Below, one piece after another: positions 16,200 to 24,293 of a stretch of DNA of 64,000 nucleotides. Below the pieces are notes generated by a model, which was given only the letters and a program-made list of their open reading frames with translations, was not told where the DNA came from and ran no database searches. The translations under genes were made by a program, and so were the position numbers. Origin of the DNA: Lysobacter defluvii IMMIB APB-9 = DSM 18482 (GTDB lineage Bacteria; Pseudomonadota; Gammaproteobacteria; Xanthomonadales; Xanthomonadaceae). The DNA is taken from assembly GCF_000423325.1 (NCBI RefSeq), contig NZ_AUHT01000004.1, forward strand, positions 124,001-188,000, read 5' to 3'. The first letter of the stretch is position 1; every line of letters starts with the position of its first letter.

Positions 16200-16312
16200 G
16201 CAGGCGGGGGTGGCGGGGGAATGCGCCAGTCTAGTCGGAGCGCTGGCGCTTGCCATGGCCTTGACGGGGCGCGCCGGACGATCGGGGACCCACGTGCAAG
16301 AGGAGAGGCAGG

Positions 16313-16933
16313 ATGCGAACCACCATCACCGTGTTGTGCGCAGCGCTGGCCGCGGCCTCGCTCGCGGCCTGCGGGCCGGATCCCGAGGACGACCTGGCGC
16401 CCGGCGCCGAGGCCAACCGCTACCCCGACGGAGCCAACGTGGCCAGCGAGGGCGACCCCCTGGGCGCGAGCGCGGATGGCCGCCGTCCCGATGCCGCCCC
16501 CGGGAGCACCGTCGCGCGGATCGCCGGCGAGCCCGCGGGCGACGCGCACCGCCCGGCAGGGATGGCCTCCTCCTCGCTGGCCGTGGCGACCACGGAGGCG
16601 GGGGGCGAATACCTGGCCACGAGCGCCGGCTCGGCACTGTATTACGTGGAAGGCGACACCGACGGCAGCACCTGCACCGGCGACTGCACGCGGGCCTGGC
16701 CGCCGATGCTGGTGGAGGACACCATGCCCTCCGCCAGCGCGGGATTGCAGGCCGGCATGATCGGCACCATCCCCCGCGGGGACGGCGGCCGCCAGGTCAG
16801 CTACAACGGCCACCCGCTGTACCGGTATGCGGGCGACACCGGCGCGGGTGCCACCACCGGCAACGGGGTGCAGGACCAGTGGGGCCAGTGGCGCCTCATC
16901 GGACCCGACGGGGCGCCAGTGGCGGGGGAGTGA
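16313..16933 (+). CDS. COG4315-type lipoprotein (Yx4D repeat), paralogue 1
   Basis: The 206-residue protein has a signal peptide with lipobox (ASLAAC). A Pro/Gly/Asp-rich linker (about 20-95) leads to two tandem repeats of the Lipoprotein_15 type: GSALYYVEGDTDGSTCTGDCTRAWPP and VSYNGHPLYRYAGDTGAGATTGNGVQDQWGQW. Members are secreted or membrane-bound and of unknown function; two cysteines in the first repeat may form a disulfide. A strong AGGAGAGG site precedes the ATG. A second copy of the family is at 43506. One base separates it from the converging RaiA gene. Confidence 0.85.
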   Translation: MRTTITVLCAALAAASLAACGPDPEDDLAPGAEANRYPDGANVASEGDPLGASADGRRPDAAPGSTVARIAGEPAGDAHRPAGMASSSLAVATTEAGGEYLATSAGSALYYVEGDTDGSTCTGDCTRAWPPMLVEDTMPSASAGLQAGMIGTIPRGDGGRQVSYNGHPLYRYAGDTGAGATTGNGVQDQWGQWRLIGPDGAPVAGE

Positions 16934-16934
16934 C

Positions 16935-17249
16935 TCAGTAGCCGCGGCGCCGCTCGGCCAGTTCGTCCAGCTGCTTGCGCAGCTTCTGGCAGGCGCCGCG
17001 GATCGCCGCCTCCATGGTTTCGTCCTGGTGGCTCGCCGCCAGGGCATCGGCGCCCCTCGGGCGGGCTTCCAGCGCACACTGCTTGTCCATCTCGCCAGGC
17101 TTGGCAGCGTTGGCATCAGACAGGTAGGCCTCGATGCGCGTGAGGTTCTGGTAGTGATGGCCCAGGAACTGCTCGATCATGCCTTCCACGCGCGACTGCA
17201 GCGCCTCGTGGCCGTCGATGTGGTTGTCGGTGTTGATCTGGATCTGCAT
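16935..17249 (-). CDS. HPF/RaiA-family ribosome-associated protein
   Basis: The 104-residue protein fits the short hibernation-factor family: IQINTDNHIDGHEALQSRVEGMIEQFLGHHYQNLTRIEAYLSDANAA, CALEARPRGADALAASHQDETMEAAIRGACQKLRKQLDELAER. These proteins bind the small ribosomal subunit and help silence ribosomes in poor conditions. The C-terminal ERRRGY is basic. It is on the same strand as the patatin gene 61 bases upstream. Whether it is a true hibernation factor or a divergent paralogue cannot be settled from the sequence. Confidence 0.82.
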   Translation of the reverse strand: MQIQINTDNHIDGHEALQSRVEGMIEQFLGHHYQNLTRIEAYLSDANAAKPGEMDKQCALEARPRGADALAASHQDETMEAAIRGACQKLRKQLDELAERRRGY

Positions 17250-17310
17250 GGCGTCCTCGCTAACGGTTCGACGCCAATCTAGGCACGCCCGTGTCGGCTG
17301 GCCGTGACCG

Positions 17311-18246
17311 TCAGGGCTCCGGCAGGGGCGGCTGGACCTGTACGGGCGCCGCGCCTGGTTCGTGCCCCGGAAGGGTCGCCAGCCCGCTTGCCCGCAGCGC
17401 CGGCATCGCGAGTGCGACGGCGTCGCGGCCGGCCTGGATCGCCTCGGCGGCGCGGTGGAAGTCCATCAGCGCCAGGTGCCCCAGGCGCGGGGAGATCGCG
17501 ATGTCCGGCGGGTCGCCCGCCATGCGGCTGCGGGTGATGCGTACCTGCATGATGTCGATGCTGGCGGTCACCACGCTGAGCATGGAGGGCGCCCAGGCGC
17601 TTTCGCTGGAACCCGGGAGCAGGTGGCCCAGCCACTGCAGGAAGTCGCCACCGGTCCTGGGCTCCGGCGGTTGCAGGGTGCGGCCGAGGATGTCGCTGGC
17701 CAGGTCGACGGAGATCACCACGTCCGCCTCCATCGCGCGCGCCACCGAGATCGGGACCGGGTTGACCAGTCCGCCGTCGGCCAGCAGCTGCTCGCCGCGG
17801 GCGACCGGCGGCAGCAGCGCCGGCAGGGCGATGGAGGCGCGGACCGCGTCGAGCAGCGGGCCGGAGCGCAGCCAGACCTCGGCCCCGGTCTGCAGCACGG
17901 TGGCCGTGGCGCCGTACTCGACGTCGAGGTCCTCGATCCGGAAGTCCCCGAGCTCTTCGGCCAGGAAGGCCATGAGCTTCTCGCCGCGGATCATCCCGTT
18001 GCCCAGCCGGAAGTCCAGCAGCGAAAACACCTCGCGCCGCGCGAGCGCCAGCACCCATTCCTCGAACCAGTCCAGCCGTCCCGCGGCGTAGACCCCGCCG
18101 ACCAGCGCGCCGATCGAGGTGCCGGTGACCACGGCAGGCCGGATCCCGGCTTCCTCCAGGGCGCGGATCACCCCGATATGGGCCCAGCCCCGGGCCGCTC
18201 CGCCACCAAGGGCCAGGCCGATCCGGAGAGTGCGCGCTTGGCTCAT
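17311..18246 (-). CDS. Patatin-like phospholipase (RssA type)
   Basis: The 311-residue protein has all patatin elements: oxyanion-hole GGGAARGWAHIGV (14-26), nucleophile G42-T-S44-I-G46, and the D157-G-G catalytic Asp in LLADGGLVNPVP. No signal peptide, so a cytosolic or membrane-peripheral lipid acyl hydrolase is likely; the natural substrate is unknown. I chose the ATG at 18246, five codons inside another ATG at 18261; neither has a strong Shine-Dalgarno. It is divergent from the ABC1 kinase gene with a 58-base gap that must hold both promoters. Confidence 0.88.
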   Translation of the reverse strand: MSQARTLRIGLALGGGAARGWAHIGVIRALEEAGIRPAVVTGTSIGALVGGVYAAGRLDWFEEWVLALARREVFSLLDFRLGNGMIRGEKLMAFLAEELGDFRIEDLDVEYGATATVLQTGAEVWLRSGPLLDAVRASIALPALLPPVARGEQLLADGGLVNPVPISVARAMEADVVISVDLASDILGRTLQPPEPRTGGDFLQWLGHLLPGSSESAWAPSMLSVVTASIDIMQVRITRSRMAGDPPDIAISPRLGHLALMDFHRAAEAIQAGRDAVALAMPALRASGLATLPGHEPGAAPVQVQPPLPEP

Positions 18247-18304
18247 CGGCTCTGCATCCATGTCGTTTGCTGGTGCTAGGGTACCGGCAGCAAGGGAGAT
18301 CGAC

Positions 18305-19987
18305 ATGCTGGTGGAAAGCCTCAGTGCGACGCGCGACCTGGGCCGCCTGCAGGAGATTGCGGGGATCCTGATCCGCCACGGCTTCGGCGATTTCGTCCGT
18401 CGCCTGGGCGTGGGCAGGCTTCTGCACCGGGCTGGAAGGGTGCTGCCGACGCAGGACCTGGAAGCGCGCGTGGAGCTTCCCGCCGCGGTGCGGGTGCGGC
18501 GGGCGCTCGAGGAGATGGGGCCGACCTTCGTGAAGCTCGGCCAGGTGCTCGCGACCCGCGTCGACCTGTTCCCGCCGGAGTGGATCGCCGAGTTCGGCAA
18601 GCTGCAGAACCAGGCCCCGGCGGTGCCGTGGGAGCAGGTCCACGCGCACCTGGTCGCAGCGCTCGGAAACGAGCCGGAGGAGGTGTTCGCGCACTTCGAC
18701 CGCGTCCCGCTCGCCGCCGCCTCGATCGCCCAGGTCCATCGGGCGCGCCTGCACGATGGCACCGAGGTGGTGGTGAAGGTGCGCCGCCCCGGCATCCGCC
18801 GCGTGGTCGAGGCGGACATGCGCCTGCTGCGCCGCGCTGCCCAGGCGGTGGAGGACCATTTGCCCGACCTGCGCCAGTTCCAGCCGCTGGCCATGGTCCG
18901 CCAGTTCCGCGCCTCGCTCGCGCGCGAGCTCGACCTGGCCGCCGAGTGCCGCCACGCCGAGCGGATCGCGGCGGACCTGGCGGGTTCGGAGTTCCTGGTG
19001 GTCCCCCGGGTGCACTGGGAATACACCTGCGAGGAGCTCAACGTGCAGGACTTCCTGGACGGCACCAGCGTCGGGCAGGTGGCCGCGCTGGAGGCAGCCG
19101 GGGTCGACCGCGGCCTGGTCGCCCGGCGGGGTGCCCGGATGGTGCTGGAGATGATGTTCCGCAAGGGCTTCTTCCACGCGGACCCGCACCCCGGGAACGT
19201 CATGGTGCTCCCGGGCGACCGCATCGGTCTGATCGACTTCGGCATGGTCGGCCGGCTGGGCGAACAGCGCCGGCTGGAGGTGGTCGCGCTGCTGGACGCG
19301 ATGGTGCGCCGGGACAGCAGCCGCGTCGCCGACCTGCTGCTGGACTGGAGCCGCAAGCCGGGGGAGGGCGAGGACCAGTTGCTGCTGGAGGTCGACGACC
19401 TGCTCGACCGCTTCCACGGCGTGCCGCTCGGGCAGCTGGACCTGGCCGGCATGCTGGTGGACGTGACCGCGCTGCTGCGCGCCAACCACCTGGTGCTGCC
19501 GGCCGAGCTCGCCCTGCTCATCAAGGTGTTCATCACCCTGGAGGGCCTGGGCCGGCAGCTGGACCCGGACTTCGACATGGCCACCGAAGCCGAGCCCTTC
19601 CTGCGCAGCGCGATGGCCGACCGTTATTCCCCGGTGCGCCTGGCCAACGAGGGCCTGCGCGTGCTCGTCGACGCCGGGCAGCTGCTGTCGACTTTCCCGC
19701 GCGACCTCAAGCGCCTGCTGCGTTCGGCGCGTGCCGGCAGCCTCAAGCTACACGTCGACATCGACCACCTGCAGCGCTTCGGCGAGCAGATCGAGCACTC
19801 CGCCAACCGGTTGACCGTCGGCGTGGTGCTGGCGGCGCTGATCGTGGGCTCGTCCATCGTGCTGACGGTCGGGGGCGGCCCGACGCTCCTGGGGCTGCCG
19901 GTATTCGGCCTGCTCGGGTTCGTCGGCGCGGCGATCGCGGGCGCCTGGCTCATCCTCTCCATCTGGCGCAGCGGCGGCGGTCGTTGA
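18305..19987 (+). CDS. ABC1/UbiB-family atypical kinase
   Basis: The 560-residue protein shows the family signatures in order: K77-x-G-Q80 in PTFVKLGQVLATR, an Ala-rich nucleotide loop (LAAASIAQVHRARL), H291-A-D-P-H-P-G-N298, and D311-F-G. The last 60 residues form two membrane helices. UbiB proteins are needed for ubiquinone synthesis through ATP-dependent handling of lipid intermediates. This one has no ubiE or ubiJ next to it, so it may be the UbiB orthologue or a paralogue. Start at the ATG with GGGAG 6 bases upstream. Confidence 0.85.
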   Translation: MLVESLSATRDLGRLQEIAGILIRHGFGDFVRRLGVGRLLHRAGRVLPTQDLEARVELPAAVRVRRALEEMGPTFVKLGQVLATRVDLFPPEWIAEFGKLQNQAPAVPWEQVHAHLVAALGNEPEEVFAHFDRVPLAAASIAQVHRARLHDGTEVVVKVRRPGIRRVVEADMRLLRRAAQAVEDHLPDLRQFQPLAMVRQFRASLARELDLAAECRHAERIAADLAGSEFLVVPRVHWEYTCEELNVQDFLDGTSVGQVAALEAAGVDRGLVARRGARMVLEMMFRKGFFHADPHPGNVMVLPGDRIGLIDFGMVGRLGEQRRLEVVALLDAMVRRDSSRVADLLLDWSRKPGEGEDQLLLEVDDLLDRFHGVPLGQLDLAGMLVDVTALLRANHLVLPAELALLIKVFITLEGLGRQLDPDFDMATEAEPFLRSAMADRYSPVRLANEGLRVLVDAGQLLSTFPRDLKRLLRSARAGSLKLHVDIDHLQRFGEQIEHSANRLTVGVVLAALIVGSSIVLTVGGGPTLLGLPVFGLLGFVGAAIAGAWLILSIWRSGGGR

Positions 19988-20014
19988 CGCCATCCCCGCG
20001 TGCGCGCGAACACG

Positions 20015-21121
20015 TTACCGCGCCAGCAGGGACGCGACTTCGCGGGCGACGTCCTCGGGGTCGCGGCTGGTGAGGCGGACGTTGTGGTGGTTCGGGCCGA
20101 AGACGCCCCATTCGGCCGGGTCGGTCGTGTCGAACAGGCCCACGGTGCGCGGGCAGGCGCCATTGGCCAGGTGCATCACCCCGCAGTCCGCGCTGACGTA
20201 CGCCGAAAGTGCGGACAGCACGCCCGCCAGCTTGTGCAGGTCGGTGGTGAAGTAGGCCGGGTAGCGGTCGCCCAGCATCGAGCGGCCGAACGCGGGGACG
20301 AGCTCGATGATGTCGTGGGTGCGGCAGGCCGGCGCCAGCTCGGCCAGGAAGCGTGCCCACCAGTCCGCGCCAAGCAGCTTGTCGCCGGTCGCGTTGGCGA
20401 AGATGCCGATGACCGGGCGGCGCAGCGGCGGCGGTTCGGCACCGGCAACCGGCGAGGGATCAAGCAGGCGCTCCAGTTGCCGGTGGCCGGCCTGGCGTTC
20501 CTCGCGGGTGACGCGAAGGTCGGGCGCCGGCCAGTGGACGGTGTTGGGATCCCCCATGGCCTGGCGGAGCAGGTACACCGGCAGCAGGCACTCGCGCGGC
20601 CGGTTGTCGGGCAGCGGGATCGGGTGGGTGACGTGGCCGCGTTGCTTGCTGCTGACGAAACCGACGGTGTGCCGCGCGCGGGAGTGGTTGGTGAGCAGGC
20701 GGCCGCTGTGGGAGCGTTTGTCGGCGTCGATGGCCAGGTCGTATCCCGTGGTGCGGACCGTGCGCAGCAGCCCGGCCACTGCGGCGGGATGGCGGAGCCC
20801 GTGCCGCGGGACCAGGTGGATGCGCCCGATGCCGGGGTAGCCGGAAAGGAGCGACGGGGCCACGGGATTGCGGGTCACGATGTCGATCTCGGCCCCGGGA
20901 AAGCGTGCCTCCAGTTCCTGCAGCAGCGGCGTCAGCAGCAGCGTGTTGCCGAGGGTATGGCTGATCTTGACCACCAGGATGCGGTGGATGCCACGGTCGG
21001 GAACGGGCTGGTCGGAGATGTCGTTTCGGTGCCCGTAGACGCGCCGCACGGCCCAGTGGGCCATGCGGTGGCGAGGGCCGCGGGTGTCGCGGGTGCGGGT
21101 GGCGGTGCGTGTGGTCGACAT
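20015..21121 (-). CDS. Glycosyltransferase family 9 (heptosyltransferase-like)
   Basis: The 368-residue protein has the ADP-heptose:LPS heptosyltransferase pattern: ILVVKISHTLGNTLLLTPLLQELEARFPGAEIDIVTRN near the N-terminus and PVIGIFANATGDKLLGADWWARFL, then VSADCGVMHLANGACPRTVGLF as the donor-binding C-terminal part. The enzyme probably adds a sugar to LPS core or a related glycan at the inner membrane. It stands apart from other LPS genes, so the acceptor cannot be named. The first 45 residues are Arg/Thr-rich and not typical; the ATG at 21121 is preferred over one at 21184. Confidence 0.8.
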   Translation of the reverse strand: MSTTRTATRTRDTRGPRHRMAHWAVRRVYGHRNDISDQPVPDRGIHRILVVKISHTLGNTLLLTPLLQELEARFPGAEIDIVTRNPVAPSLLSGYPGIGRIHLVPRHGLRHPAAVAGLLRTVRTTGYDLAIDADKRSHSGRLLTNHSRARHTVGFVSSKQRGHVTHPIPLPDNRPRECLLPVYLLRQAMGDPNTVHWPAPDLRVTREERQAGHRQLERLLDPSPVAGAEPPPLRRPVIGIFANATGDKLLGADWWARFLAELAPACRTHDIIELVPAFGRSMLGDRYPAYFTTDLHKLAGVLSALSAYVSADCGVMHLANGACPRTVGLFDTTDPAEWGVFGPNHHNVRLTSRDPEDVAREVASLLAR

Positions 21122-21231
21122 GTGGGTCCGGCTTCCTTGGCGCGGCCGATTCTCGCACGCTGTACGTCGGGTGGATGCGACCACGTCCAGGGGGGCGAGG
21201 CTACCCCCGGTGCGGCTCCATACCCGCTAGC

Positions 21232-21903
21232 ATGGTGGCCATGGAGACCCGCCCGGCCGCACCCCCACACCCCGCCCCGGAGTACTCGAGGGCCGAGGAG
21301 CTGGCCAACGTCCTGACCCATGGCCTCGGCGCGGTCGCGGCGCTCGCCGGCGGGGCGGTGATGGTCCTGCTGGCAGCCCTCCACGGCGATGCCTGGCAGC
21401 TGGCGGGCGCGATCACCTTCGGCGTGTGCCTGCTGGCGCTCTATGTCGCCTCTACGCTGTACCACGCCGCGCCCACGCCGGTCGCGAAGGCGCGGCTGAA
21501 GGTCCTGGACCACTGCGCGATCTACCTGCTGATCGCGGGCACCTATACCCCCTTCACCCTGGTCGGCCTGCGCGGGCCGTGGGGCTGGGGCCTGTTCGCG
21601 GCGATCTGGGGGCTTGCCTTGGCCGGCGTGGTGTTCAAGCTGTTCTCCGCCGGGCGCTTCCGGGTGCTCTCGACGTCGATCTACATCGGCATGGGCTGGC
21701 TGGTGCTGCTGGCCATCAAGCCGCTGGTCGGTGCGCTCAGTACCTGGGAGCTGGGCTGGCTGCTCGCCGGCGGCATCTTCTATACCGCGGGGACGGTGTT
21801 CTACCACCGTCCCTCGATGCGCTATTCGCACGCGGTGTGGCACCTGTTCGTGCTCGCCGGGAGCGTCTCGCACTTCCTGGCGGTGCTGGCGCACGTCGTC
21901 TAG
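21232..21903 (+). CDS. Hemolysin III / TrhA-family membrane protein
   Basis: The 223-residue protein has seven predicted membrane helices and the conserved HlyIII/PAQR residues: THGLGAVAALAGG, ASTLYHAA, LDHCAIYLLIAGTYTPF, and HAVWHLFVLAGSVSHF, whose Asp and His residues form the metal site of the superfamily. E. coli TrhA (YqfA) helps keep membrane energetics when unsaturated fatty acids change; the hemolysin name is historical. The start could be ATG 21232 or 21241; neither has a clear ribosome-binding site. Its stop overlaps the end of the convergent lplA by 4 bases. Confidence 0.88.
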   Translation: MVAMETRPAAPPHPAPEYSRAEELANVLTHGLGAVAALAGGAVMVLLAALHGDAWQLAGAITFGVCLLALYVASTLYHAAPTPVAKARLKVLDHCAIYLLIAGTYTPFTLVGLRGPWGWGLFAAIWGLALAGVVFKLFSAGRFRVLSTSIYIGMGWLVLLAIKPLVGALSTWELGWLLAGGIFYTAGTVFYHRPSMRYSHAVWHLFVLAGSVSHFLAVLAHVV

Positions 21904-22676
21904 GGGACGATCCCGGTCCACTCCGGGCTGGCGAACTTGCTGCGCGCCAGTTCCGTTGCCCGGCCCAGCTCGTCCGCGGTGAGTTGCCCGTCGGCCAGGC
22001 CATGCATGTCGCGGAAGCTGTCGACCATGCGTTCGATCACCGTGGCGCGCGGCAGGCCGGTCTGGCTGCGCAGCGGGTCCACGCGCTTGTTCGCACTCTG
22101 GGTCGCCTTGTCGGAGAGCTTCTCGCGGCCGATCCGCAGCACCTGCAGCATCTTGGCCGCGTCGATGTCGTAGGCCATGGTGACGTGGTGCAGTACCGCG
22201 TTGCCGCGGCGTGCCTGGGCGGCGCCCGCGATCTTGCCGGCGGGGGAGGTGATGTCGTTGAGCGGCTGGTAGCTGGCCTCCACGCCCAGCCCGCGAAGGG
22301 CGGCGATGACCCAGCGGTCCATGAGTTCGTACGAGTCCTGGAACGACATGCCCTCCACAAGGGCCAGCGGCGCGTAGACGGAGTAGGTGATGGTGTTGCC
22401 CGGCTCGATGAACATCGCGCCGCCACCGCTGATCCGGCGGACCACCTCGATGCCGTGTCGGACGGCCTCGTCGGCGTCTACCTCGTTGCGCAGGGACTGG
22501 AAGCGGCCGATCACCACCGCCGGGGAGGCCCACTCCCAGACCCGGAGCGTCGGCGGGCGGCGGCCCGCGGAGACTTCGGCGGTCAGCACCTCGTCCAGTG
22601 CCATGTGCAGGGACGGGGACTGAGGCCCGGTGTGCACGAGCTGCCAGTCGTGGTCGCGCCAGGACGCCGTGCTCAT
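21900..22676 (-). CDS. lplA: Lipoate-protein ligase A, catalytic subunit (no C-terminal domain)
   Basis: The 258-residue protein contains the biotin/lipoate ligase core: RRISGGGAMF (80-89), the lipoyl-adenylate binding region, and the essential K148 in SPAGKIAGAAQARR. The C-terminal accessory domain found in E. coli LplA (338 residues) is missing; a matching small protein is encoded just upstream (22673-22960), with a 4-base ATGA overlap. This matches the two-component ligase of Thermoplasma acidophilum, where both parts are needed to activate free lipoate. It acts in the cytosol on lipoyl domains of 2-oxoacid dehydrogenases and GcvH. Confidence 0.87.
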   Translation of the reverse strand: MSTASWRDHDWQLVHTGPQSPSLHMALDEVLTAEVSAGRRPPTLRVWEWASPAVVIGRFQSLRNEVDADEAVRHGIEVVRRISGGGAMFIEPGNTITYSVYAPLALVEGMSFQDSYELMDRWVIAALRGLGVEASYQPLNDITSPAGKIAGAAQARRGNAVLHHVTMAYDIDAAKMLQVLRIGREKLSDKATQSANKRVDPLRSQTGLPRATVIERMVDSFRDMHGLADGQLTADELGRATELARSKFASPEWTGIVP

Positions 22677-22960
22677 GCCGGGTCCTCCTGCAGCGCCCTG
22701 TGCACCGCCACGGCCACGCCCTCGGGGGTGATGCCGTACATGTGCACGCCGTGGTCCAAGCGGTCGCGGATGGCCCGTGCGAAGTCGGCCTCGCCGCCGT
22801 CGGCGGGCATGCCCTCGAGTGCCGCATTGATCTCGCCAAGCGCCGTGTCGGGCTCGAGGAAGAAGTCCCCGCTCACCCGCACGTCGCGCAATCGGCCGTC
22901 CACCTGATCCAGGTCGACCACCACCAGTTTGCCGCCGGGGATCTTGTACTCACCGTGCAT
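22673..22960 (-). CDS. lplB: Lipoate-protein ligase accessory subunit LplB
   Basis: The 95-residue protein matches the separate C-terminal domain of lipoate ligases: YKIPGGKLVVVDLDQVDGRL, VRVSGDFFLEPDTALGEINAALEG, then a helical region and GITPEGVAVAVHRAL. In T. acidophilum the equivalent LplB is about this size and is required for lipoate adenylation by LplA. Gene order is lplB then lplA, with overlapping stop and start. The GGAGGG ribosome-binding site sits six bases before the ATG but is wholly inside the 3' arm of a 27-base palindrome (22963-22989), suggesting control of translation. Confidence 0.8.
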   Translation of the reverse strand: MHGEYKIPGGKLVVVDLDQVDGRLRDVRVSGDFFLEPDTALGEINAALEGMPADGGEADFARAIRDRLDHGVHMYGITPEGVAVAVHRALQEDPA

Positions 22961-22962
22961 GC

Positions 22963-22989
22963 CATGCCCTCCGGAATCCGGAGGGCATG
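22963..22989. promoter_or_regulatory. 27-base perfect palindrome covering the lplB ribosome-binding site
   Basis: Arms CATGCCCTCCGGA (22963-22975) and TCCGGAGGGCATG (22977-22989) are perfectly complementary, with one base between them. On the lplB strand the 3' arm contains the GGAGGG ribosome-binding site. As RNA it would form a stable hairpin that hides this site; as DNA it could be an operator. Alternatively it may end transcription from the FMN reductase gene upstream, though there is no T run. Confidence 0.6.
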
Positions 22990-23038
22990 ATGCATGGGAC
23001 GGGGCGCGACCGCACCCGGAGTGCACCTCCGGCGGGGC

Positions 23039-23590
23039 TCACCCGGCGTGTCGCTCGACCCAGGCGACGTAGGCGTCCATCCAGCCCTGCAGGAAGTCGC
23101 GGCTGGCCTCGCCGATGTTGCCGTCCGCGTCGTACAGGCCATCCTTGTGCTGGATGTAGGCCTCGGGCTGGTTGAGCGTCGGCATGTCCAGGTAGGCGAG
23201 CACGTTGCGCAGGTGCTGCTGGGCCATGGCCCCGCCGGGGGCGCCGATGGAGACGCTGACGATGCCGGCCGGCTTGCCCTGCCAGGCGCTGTCGCCATAC
23301 GGGCGAGAGCCGCAGTCGAGGGCATTCTTCAGGACCCCCGGGATCGAGCGGTTGTACTCCGGGGTGAAGAGCAGCACGCCGTCGCTGGCGCGGACCTGTT
23401 GCTTGAGGCGCCGCACCGGCTCCGCCTCGTTGCCGTCGTCGTCCTGGTCGTACAGGGGCAGGTCGCCGATGCGGACCTCGTCGAAGTCCCAGCCGTCCGG
23501 GGCGAGCCGGATCATCGCCTCGGCGAGCTTGCGGTTGAAGGACTCCTTGCGGAGGCTGCCGATGACGAGGGCGATGGTTCGGTTGGCCAT
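23039..23590 (-). CDS. NADPH-dependent FMN reductase / quinone reductase (ChrR-YieF type)
   Basis: The 183-residue flavodoxin-like protein has the FMN-binding GSLRKESFNRKLAEAM at the N-terminus and PEYNRSIPGVLKNALD (about 79-94), the signature of the NADPH-dependent FMN reductase family. Members such as ChrR reduce quinones, chromate or azo compounds and limit redox cycling. AGGAGG precedes the ATG at 23590. On the same strand follow lplB-lplA, 78 bases away across a palindromic region, so read-through is uncertain. Confidence 0.88.
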   Translation of the reverse strand: MANRTIALVIGSLRKESFNRKLAEAMIRLAPDGWDFDEVRIGDLPLYDQDDDGNEAEPVRRLKQQVRASDGVLLFTPEYNRSIPGVLKNALDCGSRPYGDSAWQGKPAGIVSVSIGAPGGAMAQQHLRNVLAYLDMPTLNQPEAYIQHKDGLYDADGNIGEASRDFLQGWMDAYVAWVERHAG

Positions 23591-23636
23591 GTGTTTCCTC
23601 CTGCTCTGGCGCGGCCGGCGGCGCCGGCCTGTTGGG

Positions 23637-24218
23637 TCAGCGCCGCGCGGCGACCCCGGGGAAGCGGGTGAAGATCTGGTGGACCGCGCTGTCCGCGGCC
23701 GCGGCGCGTTCGGCCGCCGTCTGCTGCGTGACGCGGCCGACCGCGGCGCCCGTCCACAGCAGGTGGTTGCGTTCGGCGTCGACGATGTCGACGCTCAGGG
23801 TGCCCTCGCTGTAGTCGCGGACCCGCGTCTGGTCGTACCAGACCGGGATCGCCACGTAGGAACGCGCCCAGTAGTCGTAGTAGTAGTGCACGTCGCTGCG
23901 CGGCGTGGTGTAGACGTCGGTGCGCTCGCGGATGAACCCCTGGAAGTTCACCCGCAGGTCCGGGGAGGACTCGTCGTAGCGGTAGCCGCGCGCGTCCATC
24001 TCGGCCCGGATGGCCGTCTTCACCGTGTTGGTGAGATAGGTCGAGTACCCGGACTGCTCCATCGCGATCGGTTCGTAGAAGGCGTAGGAGCCGTACCGGG
24101 AGAAGTCCGCGGCCGGGTCCGCGTCACTGGTGATGCGCGGTCCGGTGGCACACGCGGCGAGGACGGCCAGTGCCAGCACCGGCAGCAGCCGCAGGAGGAG
24201 TCGCGGAAGGGTTTTCAT
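23637..24218 (-). CDS. DUF4136 lipoprotein
   Basis: The 193-residue product has a basic N-terminus, a hydrophobic signal and the lipobox LAAC (about residue 22), then the DUF4136 pattern: FSRYGSYAFYEPIAMEQ, TVKTAIRAEMDARGYRYDESSPDLRVNF, then EGTLSVDIVDAERNHLLWTGAAVGRV. A Tyr/Asp-rich segment (DVHYYYDYWARSYV) is in the middle. Such proteins are outer-membrane-associated lipoproteins of unknown function. It lies between cytochrome b561 and the FMN reductase on the same strand with gaps of 75 and 46 bases. Confidence 0.82.
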   Translation of the reverse strand: MKTLPRLLLRLLPVLALAVLAACATGPRITSDADPAADFSRYGSYAFYEPIAMEQSGYSTYLTNTVKTAIRAEMDARGYRYDESSPDLRVNFQGFIRERTDVYTTPRSDVHYYYDYWARSYVAIPVWYDQTRVRDYSEGTLSVDIVDAERNHLLWTGAAVGRVTQQTAAERAAAADSAVHQIFTRFPGVAARR

Positions 24219-24293
24219 GTCGGTGGCTCCGCAGGCGGGAACGCCTCCGGACGCTAGCACCGGCCCCGTCAGGCGGCGTGAAGCCGCCCCGCC

